A stretch of DNA of 7,123 nt from Candidatus Woesearchaeota archaeon (GTDB lineage: Archaea; Nanobdellota; Nanobdellia; Woesearchaeales; JACPBV01). The notes beneath the pieces are model-generated. The model saw only the letters and a program-made list of their open reading frames with translations. It did not search any database and was not told where the DNA came from. How positions within the stretch are numbered: position 1 is the first letter of the stretch; every line of letters begins with the position of its first letter. Shown here piece by piece: positions 1 through 5,747 of the stretch. The DNA lies in contig JAHWIN010000044.1 in assembly GCA_019322475.1 (NCBI GenBank), forward strand, positions 1 through 7,123. Direction: 5' to 3'. Made by a program: the position numbers and the translations under genes.

Positions 1-1000
1 CCGTATAGTTAAGGTTGTTTCCTACTGCATCTGTAAGATTAAGGATCAAAGACATGGAAGTGATCCAGCTTTTATTCACAGCAGGCGTTATGACCTCTGC
101 CCGGGTAGGTGCTGTCCCGTCATAATAAAAAGCCAAGTATGAAGAATTCAGCTTATTGGAAACATTATCTGAAACCTCTAATGTAACATTATAAAATCCC
201 CCGTCTGCTAAGCCACTCAACGAAGCATTAGTAAATTTGCTAGAAACCGTAAGGTTAGTCCCTGTGGTATTTGCTAGGAAAGTGCCACCACTCTGGTTAA
301 TATAAAAGACATAACTCAAAATAGAAGCAACAGCATCTGATCCATTAAACCTGATGACTGGGCTGTTTATCCAGGTATTAGCAAGTATGCCTCCTGTACC
401 GCCTGTAAGGTTCAACCCAATATTAGAATAAATTGGTCCAAGACCATCTACAGTAAAGTTCCAGTTAAAAGCAGCCCCTGAAGATGCGCTTGTAGCGCTC
501 ATTGAGGCTGTTACCAGATCAGTAGTATAATTAGTATAATGATAATAATCTGTCCCCCCATACAAAAGGTGGATCATCATAGAAACCTTAGAACCATCAA
601 TAATGGTACAACCCGTATCTCCTCCTGAGGGGATAGTATACCAGTATTTCCCGCCAACTGATCCGGTCTTGCTGTTAACTGAACAACTGCTGGAAGTAGC
701 AGCCTCATCAACATCATAATATAGTATAGGATCCTGGCCAACCCCTGTTCGATTTATGATAAAAGTTACATTAAAAGCTGTATTCCCCAAATACTCGGTA
801 TTGTTCATATTGGTTATAAAGCCTCCATTTGTATCAGTAACATTAGTTATATTAACCTGCGAACCGCTACCTGCATGGGTGATTCCTGCAGGAAAAGCAA
901 AAACACTCATACCAAAAACTGCCAATGCCATCACAACGACCAAGAACAAGACCAAACCCTTAATATCAGAAGAACCTTTTTTTCCAGATAACCCCTTCAT
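1..1000 (-). CDS. Secreted sequon-rich surface glycoprotein, S-layer/adhesin-like (3' end off window)
   Basis: An open frame of 333 codons runs from an ATG at 998-1000 to the left edge with no stop, so this is the N-terminal part of a longer protein. The start is supported by a Shine-Dalgarno GAGGT at 1008-1012, seven bases upstream. Residues 1-35 form a signal peptide: a basic start (K2, K7, K8, K14), a hydrophobic stretch at about 15-34, and a likely cut after SVFA-35. The mature part is rich in Asn, Thr, Ser, Gly and Tyr and carries about 19 N-X-S/T sequons (for example NIT, NVT, NRT, NFT, NQS, NAS). This suggests heavy N-glycosylation outside the cell. Towards the visible end, YYDGTAPT followed by V-x-L-x-V/L-x-L-T-D repeats resembles the junctions between tandem Ig-like (Big/PKD-type) domains. 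Two Cys (about residues 105 and 127) could form one disulfide. I recognise no catalytic motif. A surface or S-layer role is inferred from composition and from the neighbouring envelope genes. Confidence 0.85.
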   Translation of the reverse strand, partial: MKGLSGKKGSSDIKGLVLFLVVVMALAVFGMSVFAFPAGITHAGSGSQVNITNVTDTNGGFITNMNNTEYLGNTAFNVTFIINRTGVGQDPILYYDVDEAATSSSCSVNSKTGSVGGKYWYTIPSGGDTGCTIIDGSKVSMMIHLLYGGTDYYHYTNYTTDLVTASMSATSASSGAAFNWNFTVDGLGPIYSNIGLNLTGGTGGILANTWINSPVIRFNGSDAVASILSYVFYINQSGGTFLANTTGTNLTVSSKFTNASLSGLADGGFYNVTLEVSDNVSNKLNSSYLAFYYDGTAPTRAEVITPAVNKSWITSMSLILNLTDAVGNNLNYT

Positions 1001-1038
1001 TTTATCAACCTCGTTTTATTTTTAGACGATATCTTGAT

Positions 1039-1060
1039 GGATAAAAGAAATCTTTTATCC
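1039..1060. repeat. Perfect 10-bp-arm inverted repeat in the glycoprotein leader
   Basis: The arms GGATAAAAGA (1039-1048) and TCTTTTATCC (1051-1060) are exact reverse complements separated by two bases. The repeat lies 39-60 bases upstream of the minus-strand start at 1000. If transcription begins near 1125, it would be an RNA hairpin in the leader. If a nearer A-rich element at about 1062-1078 is the promoter, it would sit over the start site and could be a dimer-binding operator. On the plus strand a T-run follows it, but no plus-strand gene lies upstream, so a plus-strand terminator role is unlikely. Confidence 0.6.
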
Positions 1061-1149
1061 CTCTTTTTTATTTTTTGATAGCTTAAAGCGCAATAAACCA
1101 ATCCCTCACACTCTATAGCCTAAACTCTTTCTAATAATTCTTTTAAAGC

Positions 1150-1168
1150 ATATATTTAAATGTTTCGC
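1150..1168 (-). promoter_or_regulatory. BRE/TATA promoter for the glycoprotein gene
   Basis: On the minus strand positions 1167 to 1151 read CGAAACATTTAAATATA, an A-rich BRE-like element followed by a TATA box. It matches the element upstream of the 439-aa gene (5748-5765) at 15 of 17 bases, which supports a real promoter. Initiation about 25 bases downstream would fall near 1125 and give a leader of about 125 nt. Confidence 0.55.
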
Positions 1169-1255
1169 TTTCCCCTAAACATTCCAATAAAAAGATTCTT
1201 GTCATCTTATAATGGACAAAACATCCCCAATGATAAAAGATAAGAAAAAATAGTT

Positions 1256-1271
1256 CATATTTAAATCTTTG
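1256..1271 (+). promoter_or_regulatory. Possible TATA element for the DUF192 gene (direction uncertain)
   Basis: CATATTTAAATCTTTG contains a TATA-like core. Read on the plus strand it would start a transcript near 1290 and leave a leader of about 55 nt before the DUF192 ATG. The core TTTAAA is symmetrical and the minus-strand reading (CAAAGATTTAAATATG) looks at least as BRE-like, so this could instead be a second minus-strand promoter. A leaderless start from the A-rich stretch near 1295-1310 is another option for DUF192. Confidence 0.3.
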
Positions 1272-1346
1272 TAAAAACAAACATTCCTCTAAAGTGATAA
1301 AAAAAATACAAAAGGTTAATAAGGAAACTGGCAGCTAAAATATATT

Positions 1347-1682
1347 ATGATAATAAACAAGACAAGAAAGAAAGTAATTGCAGAAAAAGCCAAGCTCTGT
1401 AAACACCATATCTCAAAAGCAAGGGGGTTGATGTTCTCTAAAAAGCGTGCTCTCATCTTCCCTTTTAGGAAAGAAAAGATTATCTCTCTGCACATGTTCT
1501 TTGTCTTCTTTCCGATAGATGTCCTCTTCCTGGATAAAAAAAAGGAAGTGGTGCAGCTCAAGGAAAACTTCAGGCCGTTCCACATTATGATTCCAAAAAA
1601 GCCTGCAAAGTATATAATAGAGCTTCCTGCAAAAATGATAAAAAAGACAAAGACCCAGTTAGGGGACAAGATAAGCTTCTGA
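1347..1682 (+). CDS. DUF192 family protein (COG1430)
   Basis: This 111-residue frame has the features of DUF192, a small family of unknown biochemical function found across archaea and bacteria. The hallmark is K-ARGLMF at residues 24-30. It is followed by LIFPF at 36-40, then HMFFVFFPIDVLFLD (49-63), which is the archaeal form of the family's central strand. The C-terminal YIIELPAKMIKK with LGDKI (about 89-109) matches the usual ELPAG...GD ending. The length is normal for a minimal, complete domain. There is no signal peptide, so the protein is probably cytoplasmic, unlike many bacterial members. No clear Shine-Dalgarno sequence lies at the usual distance (an AAGGA at 1320 is too far), so the ATG at 1347 is chosen because the domain begins just after it and the transcript may be leaderless or nearly so. 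The tRNA gene follows 73 bases downstream on the same strand. Confidence 0.9.
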   Translation: MIINKTRKKVIAEKAKLCKHHISKARGLMFSKKRALIFPFRKEKIISLHMFFVFFPIDVLFLDKKKEVVQLKENFRPFHIMIPKKPAKYIIELPAKMIKKTKTQLGDKISF

Positions 1683-1721
1683 TGCCTGGCATTTCATCAA
1701 GATAAAAAGACAAAACGACAA

Positions 1722-1730
1722 TTTTAAATA
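1722..1730 (+). promoter_or_regulatory. Candidate TATA box for the tRNA gene
   Basis: TTTTAAATA lies about 26-34 bases upstream of the first mature base at 1756, the usual archaeal TATA-to-start distance. A second AT element, TATATAATT at 1735-1743, is too close to be the main TATA box. Read-through from DUF192 cannot be excluded because I see no terminator between the two genes. Confidence 0.5.
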
Positions 1731-1774
1731 AAGCTATATAATTCTAAAAGGCGATGGGGATGTAGTATAAGCCT

Positions 1775-1789
1775 CTTAGCAAAGCTAAG
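1775..1789 (+). other. Hairpin insertion in the tRNA D loop
   Basis: CTTAGC (1775-1780) pairs perfectly with GCTAAG (1784-1789) around an AAA loop, and CCT/AGG extends the stem past one bulged A. It lies where a short D loop is expected. It could be a small non-canonical intron or a structural expansion of the D arm. Confidence 0.55.
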
Positions 1790-1796
1790 AAGGGTA

Positions 1797-1833
1797 CATC
1801 CTGGCTAGATGTTTCGAAAGAGACTAGCAGATG
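1797..1833 (+). other. Hairpin insertion between the tRNA D stem and anticodon stem
   Basis: Pairs are CAT/ATG (1797-1799 with 1831-1833), CTG/CAG (1801-1803 with 1828-1830), CTAG/CTAG (1805-1808 with 1824-1827) and TTTC/GAGA (1812-1815 with 1820-1823), capped by a GAAA tetraloop. Single bulges at C1800 and G1804 and a three-base bulge at 1809-1811 interrupt it. The bulges are suggestive of a relaxed splicing motif, but a second intron here is only an inference. Confidence 0.5.
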
Positions 1834-1844
1834 GGTGGCTCCAG

Positions 1845-1891
1845 TAATGGAGCGATGAGCCGAAAGGCGATGACCTATACTCTCTGAGGAA
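1845..1891 (+). other. tRNA-Trp anticodon-loop intron with box C/D-like motifs
   Basis: The 47-nt insert lies between G37 (1844) and A38 (1892), the canonical archaeal intron position. Many archaeal tRNA-Trp genes carry an intron here that doubles as a box C/D methylation guide. This one contains two GCGATGA motifs (1853-1858 and 1868-1873, as CGATGA) and one CTGA (1884-1887) near its end, with a ten-base stretch between the second motif and CTGA. GCC-GAAA-GGC (1859-1868) forms a small hairpin. TGGAG at 1848-1852 pairs with CTCCA of the anticodon loop. I could not draw a clean bulge-helix-bulge, and no guide complementary to the anticodon region is visible, so the guide role is uncertain. Confidence 0.55.
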
Positions 1892-2021
1892 ACCACCAGA
1901 TCCCGGTCCGAATCCGGGCATCCCCACTTATATTCTTCCTGCATATGTAATTTCTATGTAATTAGATGGAATTATCCACTTATATTATAAGAGATACAAC
2001 ATAGATAACCATTAATAAGCT

Positions 2022-2032
2022 AAAAAAGAAAA
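2022..2032 (-). terminator. Oligo-T terminator of the 717-aa membrane protein gene
   Basis: On the minus strand this reads TTTTCTTTTTT, starting about 20 bases after the stop codon at 2052. A T-rich tract on the non-template strand is the usual archaeal intrinsic termination signal. The tRNA converges from the other side, and between 1927 and 2021 I see only AT-rich sequence. Confidence 0.55.
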
Positions 2033-2051
2033 CTCCTGATTAATCCCCAGT

Positions 2052-4205
2052 TTAATCCTGTTTATCATGAAAATAAAGGACCAATATGAGTATCACAAGT
2101 ATCCCTGCACCCATAAGGATATATGAGTAATATAATGCAAAAAAATCCCTGATATGGCTGACAAGCTTAAAATAAAAAGATAAGGCTAATGCTGCTGCAA
2201 AAAAGATCAAGCCTAAAATCCAGATAAAAAATTTCCTGATATTGAATTTAAGCATCTTACGGGTTTTCTTCCTTGATCTCTTGATTTCCTTTTTGCCTGC
2301 CTTCTTGATATCACAAAAGCCCTTTATCTTAAGGTTCTTCCCAAAAACCCCAAATATTTTAATTGCCGATATCAAGGTAAATAGTAGCAGAAAGCCTATC
2401 AGGATATAGAGATAATACCCTTTGATAAAAAAAGGAAGCGCATCTGACTTAAGCCAGGAGGGCCTGCCCAAAAATATATATGCCGAATAGAGCAGGACAA
2501 CTAAGAATATCAGTGCAGACAAAAAGATATAAGTATGCTCAAAAAGGTTAAGCTTCTTCCTTCTGGAGGATATTTTCTCAGCCTTTTTCTTTTCCTTTCT
2601 GCACTCAGGCTTGTTTAATATTGAATATCTCTCTGCTTTCTTAACACCCTTGCCCCTTTTATCCTCGGGCCTTAAAGCTTCTTTCCCAGGGGCCTTTTTC
2701 TTCTTCCCGCCCTTATTTTTTTTTCTTTTTTTCCTGAAAAGTTCGATTGTCAGGATGATTATCAGCAAGATACCAAACCCGATAACAGCATACCTGATAT
2801 AAGGCCCGCATGGAACAGCATAATCAGTAAACAGCCCTGAGATAAATCCTGACGCCTTTTCATAGTAAGCCCTGTGCCTGAATGTAGAATATGCAAAAAG
2901 CGCCAATAAAAAAAGAAGCGAAGGAAACAAGATGTATCTCAAACGCCGTATCCTTATTTTCTCCTCATCCTTTTTCGATTGCTCAGAAACGCCCTTTATC
3001 TCTTCTTTTACTGGTAGTTTTTTTGCTTTTCTTTCTTTTTTCCTGCCGTCTCTTCCCCTAAAAGATGCGAAGGCTAAGATTATGAGGATAATAGCTAAAG
3101 CCATCCAAAGATAATACCTTATATAATTAAGATAAAAGCCCAAAGCACCAAAAAAAGCCTCTTCTCTCCTAAGCTTAACACTTATCTCCTTCTTAAATTC
3201 ATGTGTTCCTTCTATCGCATTGATAGTAATTGCGTATTCTCCTTCAGCCGTATCCTCATCAGGATAAAGCGCCAGGTTGACTGTCTTCCCCTCACCATCC
3301 TTAAGGCTGAACTCAGACTGGCTCAATGAATGCCAATCAGGCCCTTCTATGCTCAGGGAATAATCTGCGTCCTTTATTCCCCTATTGCTTACCTTGACAG
3401 GGATATTCCTTCCAAAATAGCCTATACCCATATTTTCTGCAGATATGGCAGTATTGTAACATTCATGTTCAGGAAAGACGGTCACATCGATGCTGTCTTG
3501 TATCACAGCCTTGCTCCTGCCTGAAACAGCCTCTGCTCCAAGAACAAAAGATCCCTTTTCATCAGAAGGTGGATTTGCCTCCAGCTCTATCTCCCTTGTC
3601 TCCCTGCCACCTAAGATAAGGGTCTTATTTTCCAGGGCTATATCAACCCACCCGGGAACATCAAATGCAAGCGTAAAAGCGTCCCTCGACTCCCCGTTGT
3701 TCTCCAAAACCAGGGTGTACGTCCCGATGTCAGAGCCGCAAAGCTCTCTCTTTCCCTCTTCTATCCTTAAGTCAAAAAGATAGCATTTCTTTATGTTGAG
3801 CTTGATCACCACGCTTCTCCTAATAGCCTCTTCCTTAGTGATTATATCCAGGATAAACGTTGTATTGCTTATAGAATCGATGGTAGGCCTTATCCTTAAG
3901 GGAAGTATTGCCCCTTTTCCGCTCTTAAGAAAGGCGTTCTTGACAGGAACATCAACATAGGCCTCATCTGCGCTAAATGTAAAAAGGTCAGGAAATTCAT
4001 TCCTGTTCTCTATAAGAACAGGTATTATGGTTTCATCTAAAGCGCAGATATCATAATAATCCGGATGCGCCTTAAACACTATATCCGAAACATCGCCTAT
4101 ATTGGCATATGGCTGCCCCAGCCTTACCTTTATCCCTGCAGAAACATAAGGCAGGGCAAGAATAAGAAGCATGACAGCAGATATAAGCATATGTTTATTG
4201 GTCAT
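2052..4205 (-). CDS. Polytopic membrane protein with Ig-like (NEW3/CARDB-type) ectodomain and basic cytoplasmic loops
   Basis: The start is taken as the ATG at 4203-4205, six bases after a GGGGGG Shine-Dalgarno run (4212-4217). A TTG just upstream at 4208 is less likely. The product has 717 residues (numbers here count from the TTG frame, one higher). Residues 1-24 are a signal peptide ending YVSA. The ectodomain (25 to about 346) contains three beta-rich Ig-like units. The second and third carry the PxW pattern of NEW3/COG1470-like domains (PGWVDI at 185, PDWHSL at 290). Cys are at 55, 142, 157 and 250. Seven membrane segments follow at about 364-383, 425-443, 471-491, 558-580, 597-620, 659-681 and 692-714. 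The loops at 384-423, 492-556 and 621-658 are packed with Lys/Arg (for example KKRKK, KKKK), and by the positive-inside rule face the cytoplasm. Short loops face out. The segments look like repeated hairpins. No enzymatic motif is visible. A structural or scaffolding envelope role is an inference. Confidence 0.88.
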   Translation of the reverse strand: MTNKHMLISAVMLLILALPYVSAGIKVRLGQPYANIGDVSDIVFKAHPDYYDICALDETIIPVLIENRNEFPDLFTFSADEAYVDVPVKNAFLKSGKGAILPLRIRPTIDSISNTTFILDIITKEEAIRRSVVIKLNIKKCYLFDLRIEEGKRELCGSDIGTYTLVLENNGESRDAFTLAFDVPGWVDIALENKTLILGGRETREIELEANPPSDEKGSFVLGAEAVSGRSKAVIQDSIDVTVFPEHECYNTAISAENMGIGYFGRNIPVKVSNRGIKDADYSLSIEGPDWHSLSQSEFSLKDGEGKTVNLALYPDEDTAEGEYAITINAIEGTHEFKKEISVKLRREEAFFGALGFYLNYIRYYLWMALAIILIILAFASFRGRDGRKKERKAKKLPVKEEIKGVSEQSKKDEEKIRIRRLRYILFPSLLFLLALFAYSTFRHRAYYEKASGFISGLFTDYAVPCGPYIRYAVIGFGILLIIILTIELFRKKRKKNKGGKKKKAPGKEALRPEDKRGKGVKKAERYSILNKPECRKEKKKAEKISSRRKKLNLFEHTYIFLSALIFLVVLLYSAYIFLGRPSWLKSDALPFFIKGYYLYILIGFLLLFTLISAIKIFGVFGKNLKIKGFCDIKKAGKKEIKRSRKKTRKMLKFNIRKFFIWILGLIFFAAALALSFYFKLVSHIRDFFALYYSYILMGAGILVILILVLYFHDKQD

Positions 4206-4250
4206 CAATATCCCCCCTAAAGAGATTCACTGAAAAAGACTCGACAAAAG

Positions 4251-4287
4251 AGAAAAAAGGAAATCTAAAAAATAAAAATTAAAAAAG
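4251..4287 (-). terminator. T-rich tracts downstream of the 439-aa gene, inside the next gene's leader
   Basis: On the minus strand this is a series of T-runs (CCTTTTTTAATTTTTATTTTTT then CCTTTTTTCT, split by AGATTT). It begins about 60 bases after the stop of the upstream gene and could end that transcript. The downstream gene's TATA box (4289-4296) lies just upstream of it, so the same tracts make up most of the leader of the 717-aa gene. Confidence 0.4.
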
Positions 4288-4288
4288 G

Positions 4289-4308
4289 TATATAAAGTTT
4301 TTCTCGAA
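4289..4308 (-). promoter_or_regulatory. BRE/TATA promoter for the 717-aa membrane protein gene
   Basis: The minus strand reads CGAGAAAAACTTTATATA, with the TATA box TTTATATA at 4296-4289 preceded by an A-rich BRE. Initiation about 25 bases downstream would fall near 4265 and leave a leader of about 60 nt. This is the best-formed promoter in the window. Confidence 0.65.
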
Positions 4309-4346
4309 AACCCCATATACTTCAGCTCAGCAGCGTACCTGCGGGC

Positions 4347-5666
4347 TTAGTAATAAGTCTTCTCTTCTCCTGGCTCTTCTTCCTCTTCGCTGCCTTTTAG
4401 CTTGTTAAAGCCTATTATCAAGCCTAAAAGCACCAATAGGACTACCAGGACTACTAAGCCTATCTGAAGGGCTTTTTTGATGCTTCCCAGGTCAGATGCG
4501 CTCTCTGAAACTGCATTGCCTAGCACATTTGCCCTCAGTGGAACCTGCTTCAATACTGTCTCTCCGCTCTTTATAGAGACTGAAAAGACCTGCAGTCCTG
4601 CTGCTGTTTCCTTTGCTTTAAGTGAAACATAAGCTGCTTTTGACTCGCCCGCTCCAGCTACCAGCACATTTGAAGGGGTTACGCTAAACTCGCCCCAGTC
4701 TGCTGAATCGATTGTTATCGAATACACCTTTGATTCCATACCATCATTGAATATTGTGACTGGATACATGGCAGACCCGCCTTTTGCAACATCCTGTGTT
4801 TCAGGGCCTATTGTTATTATTGTCTTTCCTGTAGAGACAGCTTCCTGACCTGTTGAAGCAGAGCATGTATCGCTCTCGACTATGTTTATCTTCCTTGTGT
4901 CGCATACCTCTTCGTCGCCGTCATCATATTCTGCACAGACCCTTACTGTATATTCTCCCTGTTCTGCGCAGTCAGGTATCCTCATGTAAAGCTCTTCTGA
5001 GGTTGTTGAATCGTCGCAATCCTTTTTAGTGCAGTCTTCCCTGTCCAGCTCATCTATATAATCTGAAGCTGATATCCCTAATGCAGGGACAGATGCCTTG
5101 ACCTTGATGTCCTCTTCCCCTTTAGCTCCCCTGTTCTTTACCCTTGCTGCAACAAGCAAAGCTCGTCCGGCCTTGACCTCATTCTCAGGGTTTAATATGA
5201 TGTCTCTTATCTCAATCATATGAGCCACTGAATCAACATAGACATTGAATCCGTATGTGATTCTATCATTTGGTGTGTCGATGGTTACCTTCAAAGAATA
5301 TTTTCCTTGCTCAAATCTTACAGGTAACTCAATATTCAATCTCTTATTATATGTCCGATTTGCTTTTATGTCAAAAGTGTCTGTTGTATCTTCAACCAAA
5401 TCTTTATCTCCTTTATCATAACCGGTTAATTCTGCGGTTACTTGAACATCTTCGTATGCTTGAGAGGATGAAAAAACAACAAGAATGTCTAGCTCGCTTG
5501 TCTTCTCTATATCATTTCTCTCGTGCAAGTCTGTAAGGCTAAGCGAAATGTCGTTAACCTCAACTTCCTTAAGATCTATTTCACTTTCAAGGTTTGCACT
5601 TGCAAATCCGCAGGCTAAGATGCTGACTAAAACCAAAACCAATAAACTTTTCATAAGATACTTCAT
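4347..5666 (-). CDS. Single-pass surface protein with three Ig-like (CARDB/COG1361-type) domains and an acidic tail
   Basis: The start is taken as the ATG at 5664-5666, eight bases after a GGGGG Shine-Dalgarno run (5675-5679). A TTG five codons upstream overlaps that run and is unlikely. The 439-residue product begins with a signal peptide, cut probably after ASA-24; the ILAC sequence is a poor lipobox. Three beta-rich domains follow: about 26-145, 148-263 and 281-383. Domain 2 begins IEIRDIIL and has VKAGRALLV and GEYTVRV, the CARDB pattern, and six Cys in and just after it (212, 217, 233, 244, 255, 268) that could make three disulfides. Domain 3 (VTIFNDGMESKVYSITI, then SADWGEFSV) is NEW3-like and resembles the ectodomains of the neighbouring polytopic protein. 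A membrane helix (about 399-420) anchors it, leaving a short cytoplasmic tail with SEEEEEPGEEKTYY. This is the usual plan of archaeal COG1361 S-layer-related proteins. It has its own promoter and lies 141 bases from the next gene's start. Its partner is unknown. Confidence 0.9.
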   Translation of the reverse strand: MKYLMKSLLVLVLVSILACGFASANLESEIDLKEVEVNDISLSLTDLHERNDIEKTSELDILVVFSSSQAYEDVQVTAELTGYDKGDKDLVEDTTDTFDIKANRTYNKRLNIELPVRFEQGKYSLKVTIDTPNDRITYGFNVYVDSVAHMIEIRDIILNPENEVKAGRALLVAARVKNRGAKGEEDIKVKASVPALGISASDYIDELDREDCTKKDCDDSTTSEELYMRIPDCAEQGEYTVRVCAEYDDGDEEVCDTRKINIVESDTCSASTGQEAVSTGKTIITIGPETQDVAKGGSAMYPVTIFNDGMESKVYSITIDSADWGEFSVTPSNVLVAGAGESKAAYVSLKAKETAAGLQVFSVSIKSGETVLKQVPLRANVLGNAVSESASDLGSIKKALQIGLVVLVVLLVLLGLIIGFNKLKGSEEEEEPGEEKTYY

Positions 5667-5747
5667 TTTTTTTACCCCCAAACTTTTGTTTAAAATTAAG
5701 ACGTCAATCTCGTCTGTATAAGTGTTAATCTTACGTTATACGCAGCT

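Larger units (their letters stand above)
1001..1346. other. Non-coding divergent intergenic region
   Basis: This 346-bp AT-rich stretch separates the minus-strand glycoprotein gene from the plus-strand DUF192 gene. I see no credible gene in it. It holds the glycoprotein gene's Shine-Dalgarno sequence, a perfect palindrome at 1039-1060, a T-run on the plus strand at 1061-1077, a good minus-strand BRE/TATA at 1151-1167, and a second TTTAAAT element at 1256-1271 whose direction is uncertain. The layout fits two divergent promoters with a long (about 125 nt) leader on the minus side. Confidence 0.7.
1756..1926 (+). tRNA. tRNA-Trp (anticodon CCA), interrupted by an anticodon-loop intron and two further hairpin insertions
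   Basis: The outer parts form a clear tRNA. Acceptor GGGGATG (1756-1762) pairs fully with CATCCCC (1919-1925) and is followed by A73 at 1926. The T arm is CCCGG/CCGGG (1902-1906, 1914-1918) with loop TCCGAAT. The variable loop is AGAT (1898-1901). The anticodon stem is GGTGG/CCACC (1834-1838, 1893-1897), with C32 and T33 at 1839-1840, anticodon CCA at 1841-1843 and G37 at 1844. G1-C72, G2-C71, A73 and CCA are the known archaeal tRNA-Trp identity elements. At 171 nt the gene is far too long without introns: 1845-1891 interrupts the anticodon loop. The D stem is best read as GTAT (1765-1768) with GTAC (1794-1797), leaving one hairpin inside the D loop and one between the D and anticodon stems. 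Removing all three leaves about 71 nt. The D arm is the weak point: no A21 is visible, and C replaces U55 in the T loop. No CCA is encoded. A degenerate or non-tRNA structured RNA is the alternative. Confidence 0.72.

Noticed and set aside
756..1025. Plus-strand frames across 756-1025 and over the envelope genes
   Set aside because: They are antisense to genes with signal peptides, domains and ribosome sites, and show no family features or promoters of their own.
1316..1669. A 117-codon minus-strand frame with hydrophobic stretches
   Set aside because: It is the antisense shadow of the DUF192 gene, whose plus-strand product has the family hallmarks. The minus-strand product resembles nothing and has no Shine-Dalgarno sequence.
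1750..1760. GGCGATGG resembles the start of the fluoride (crcB) riboswitch
   Set aside because: The rest of the fluoride aptamer is absent and the bases belong to the tRNA acceptor strand.
1756..1926. The whole RNA as an RNase P RNA (CTGAGGAAA resembles part of conserved region I)
   Set aside because: The other universally conserved RNase P regions are missing, the RNA is too short, and the tRNA acceptor, T and anticodon arms explain the ends better.
1744..1944. A 66-codon minus-strand frame
   Set aside because: It lies wholly over the tRNA-Trp gene, and its openness follows from the RNA's sequence.
1924..1986. Direct repeat CCACTTATATT at 1924-1934 and 1976-1986, one copy covering the tRNA 3' end, as a possible attachment-site duplication
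   Set aside because: Eleven AT-rich bases only 52 bp apart enclose no element and no integrase is nearby. Chance is sufficient.
5667..5681. TTG start for the 439-aa gene at 5681, and likewise TTG at 4208 for the 717-aa gene
   Set aside because: The ATG codons at 5666 and 4205 are correctly spaced after G-rich Shine-Dalgarno runs. The 5681 TTG overlaps its own ribosome site.
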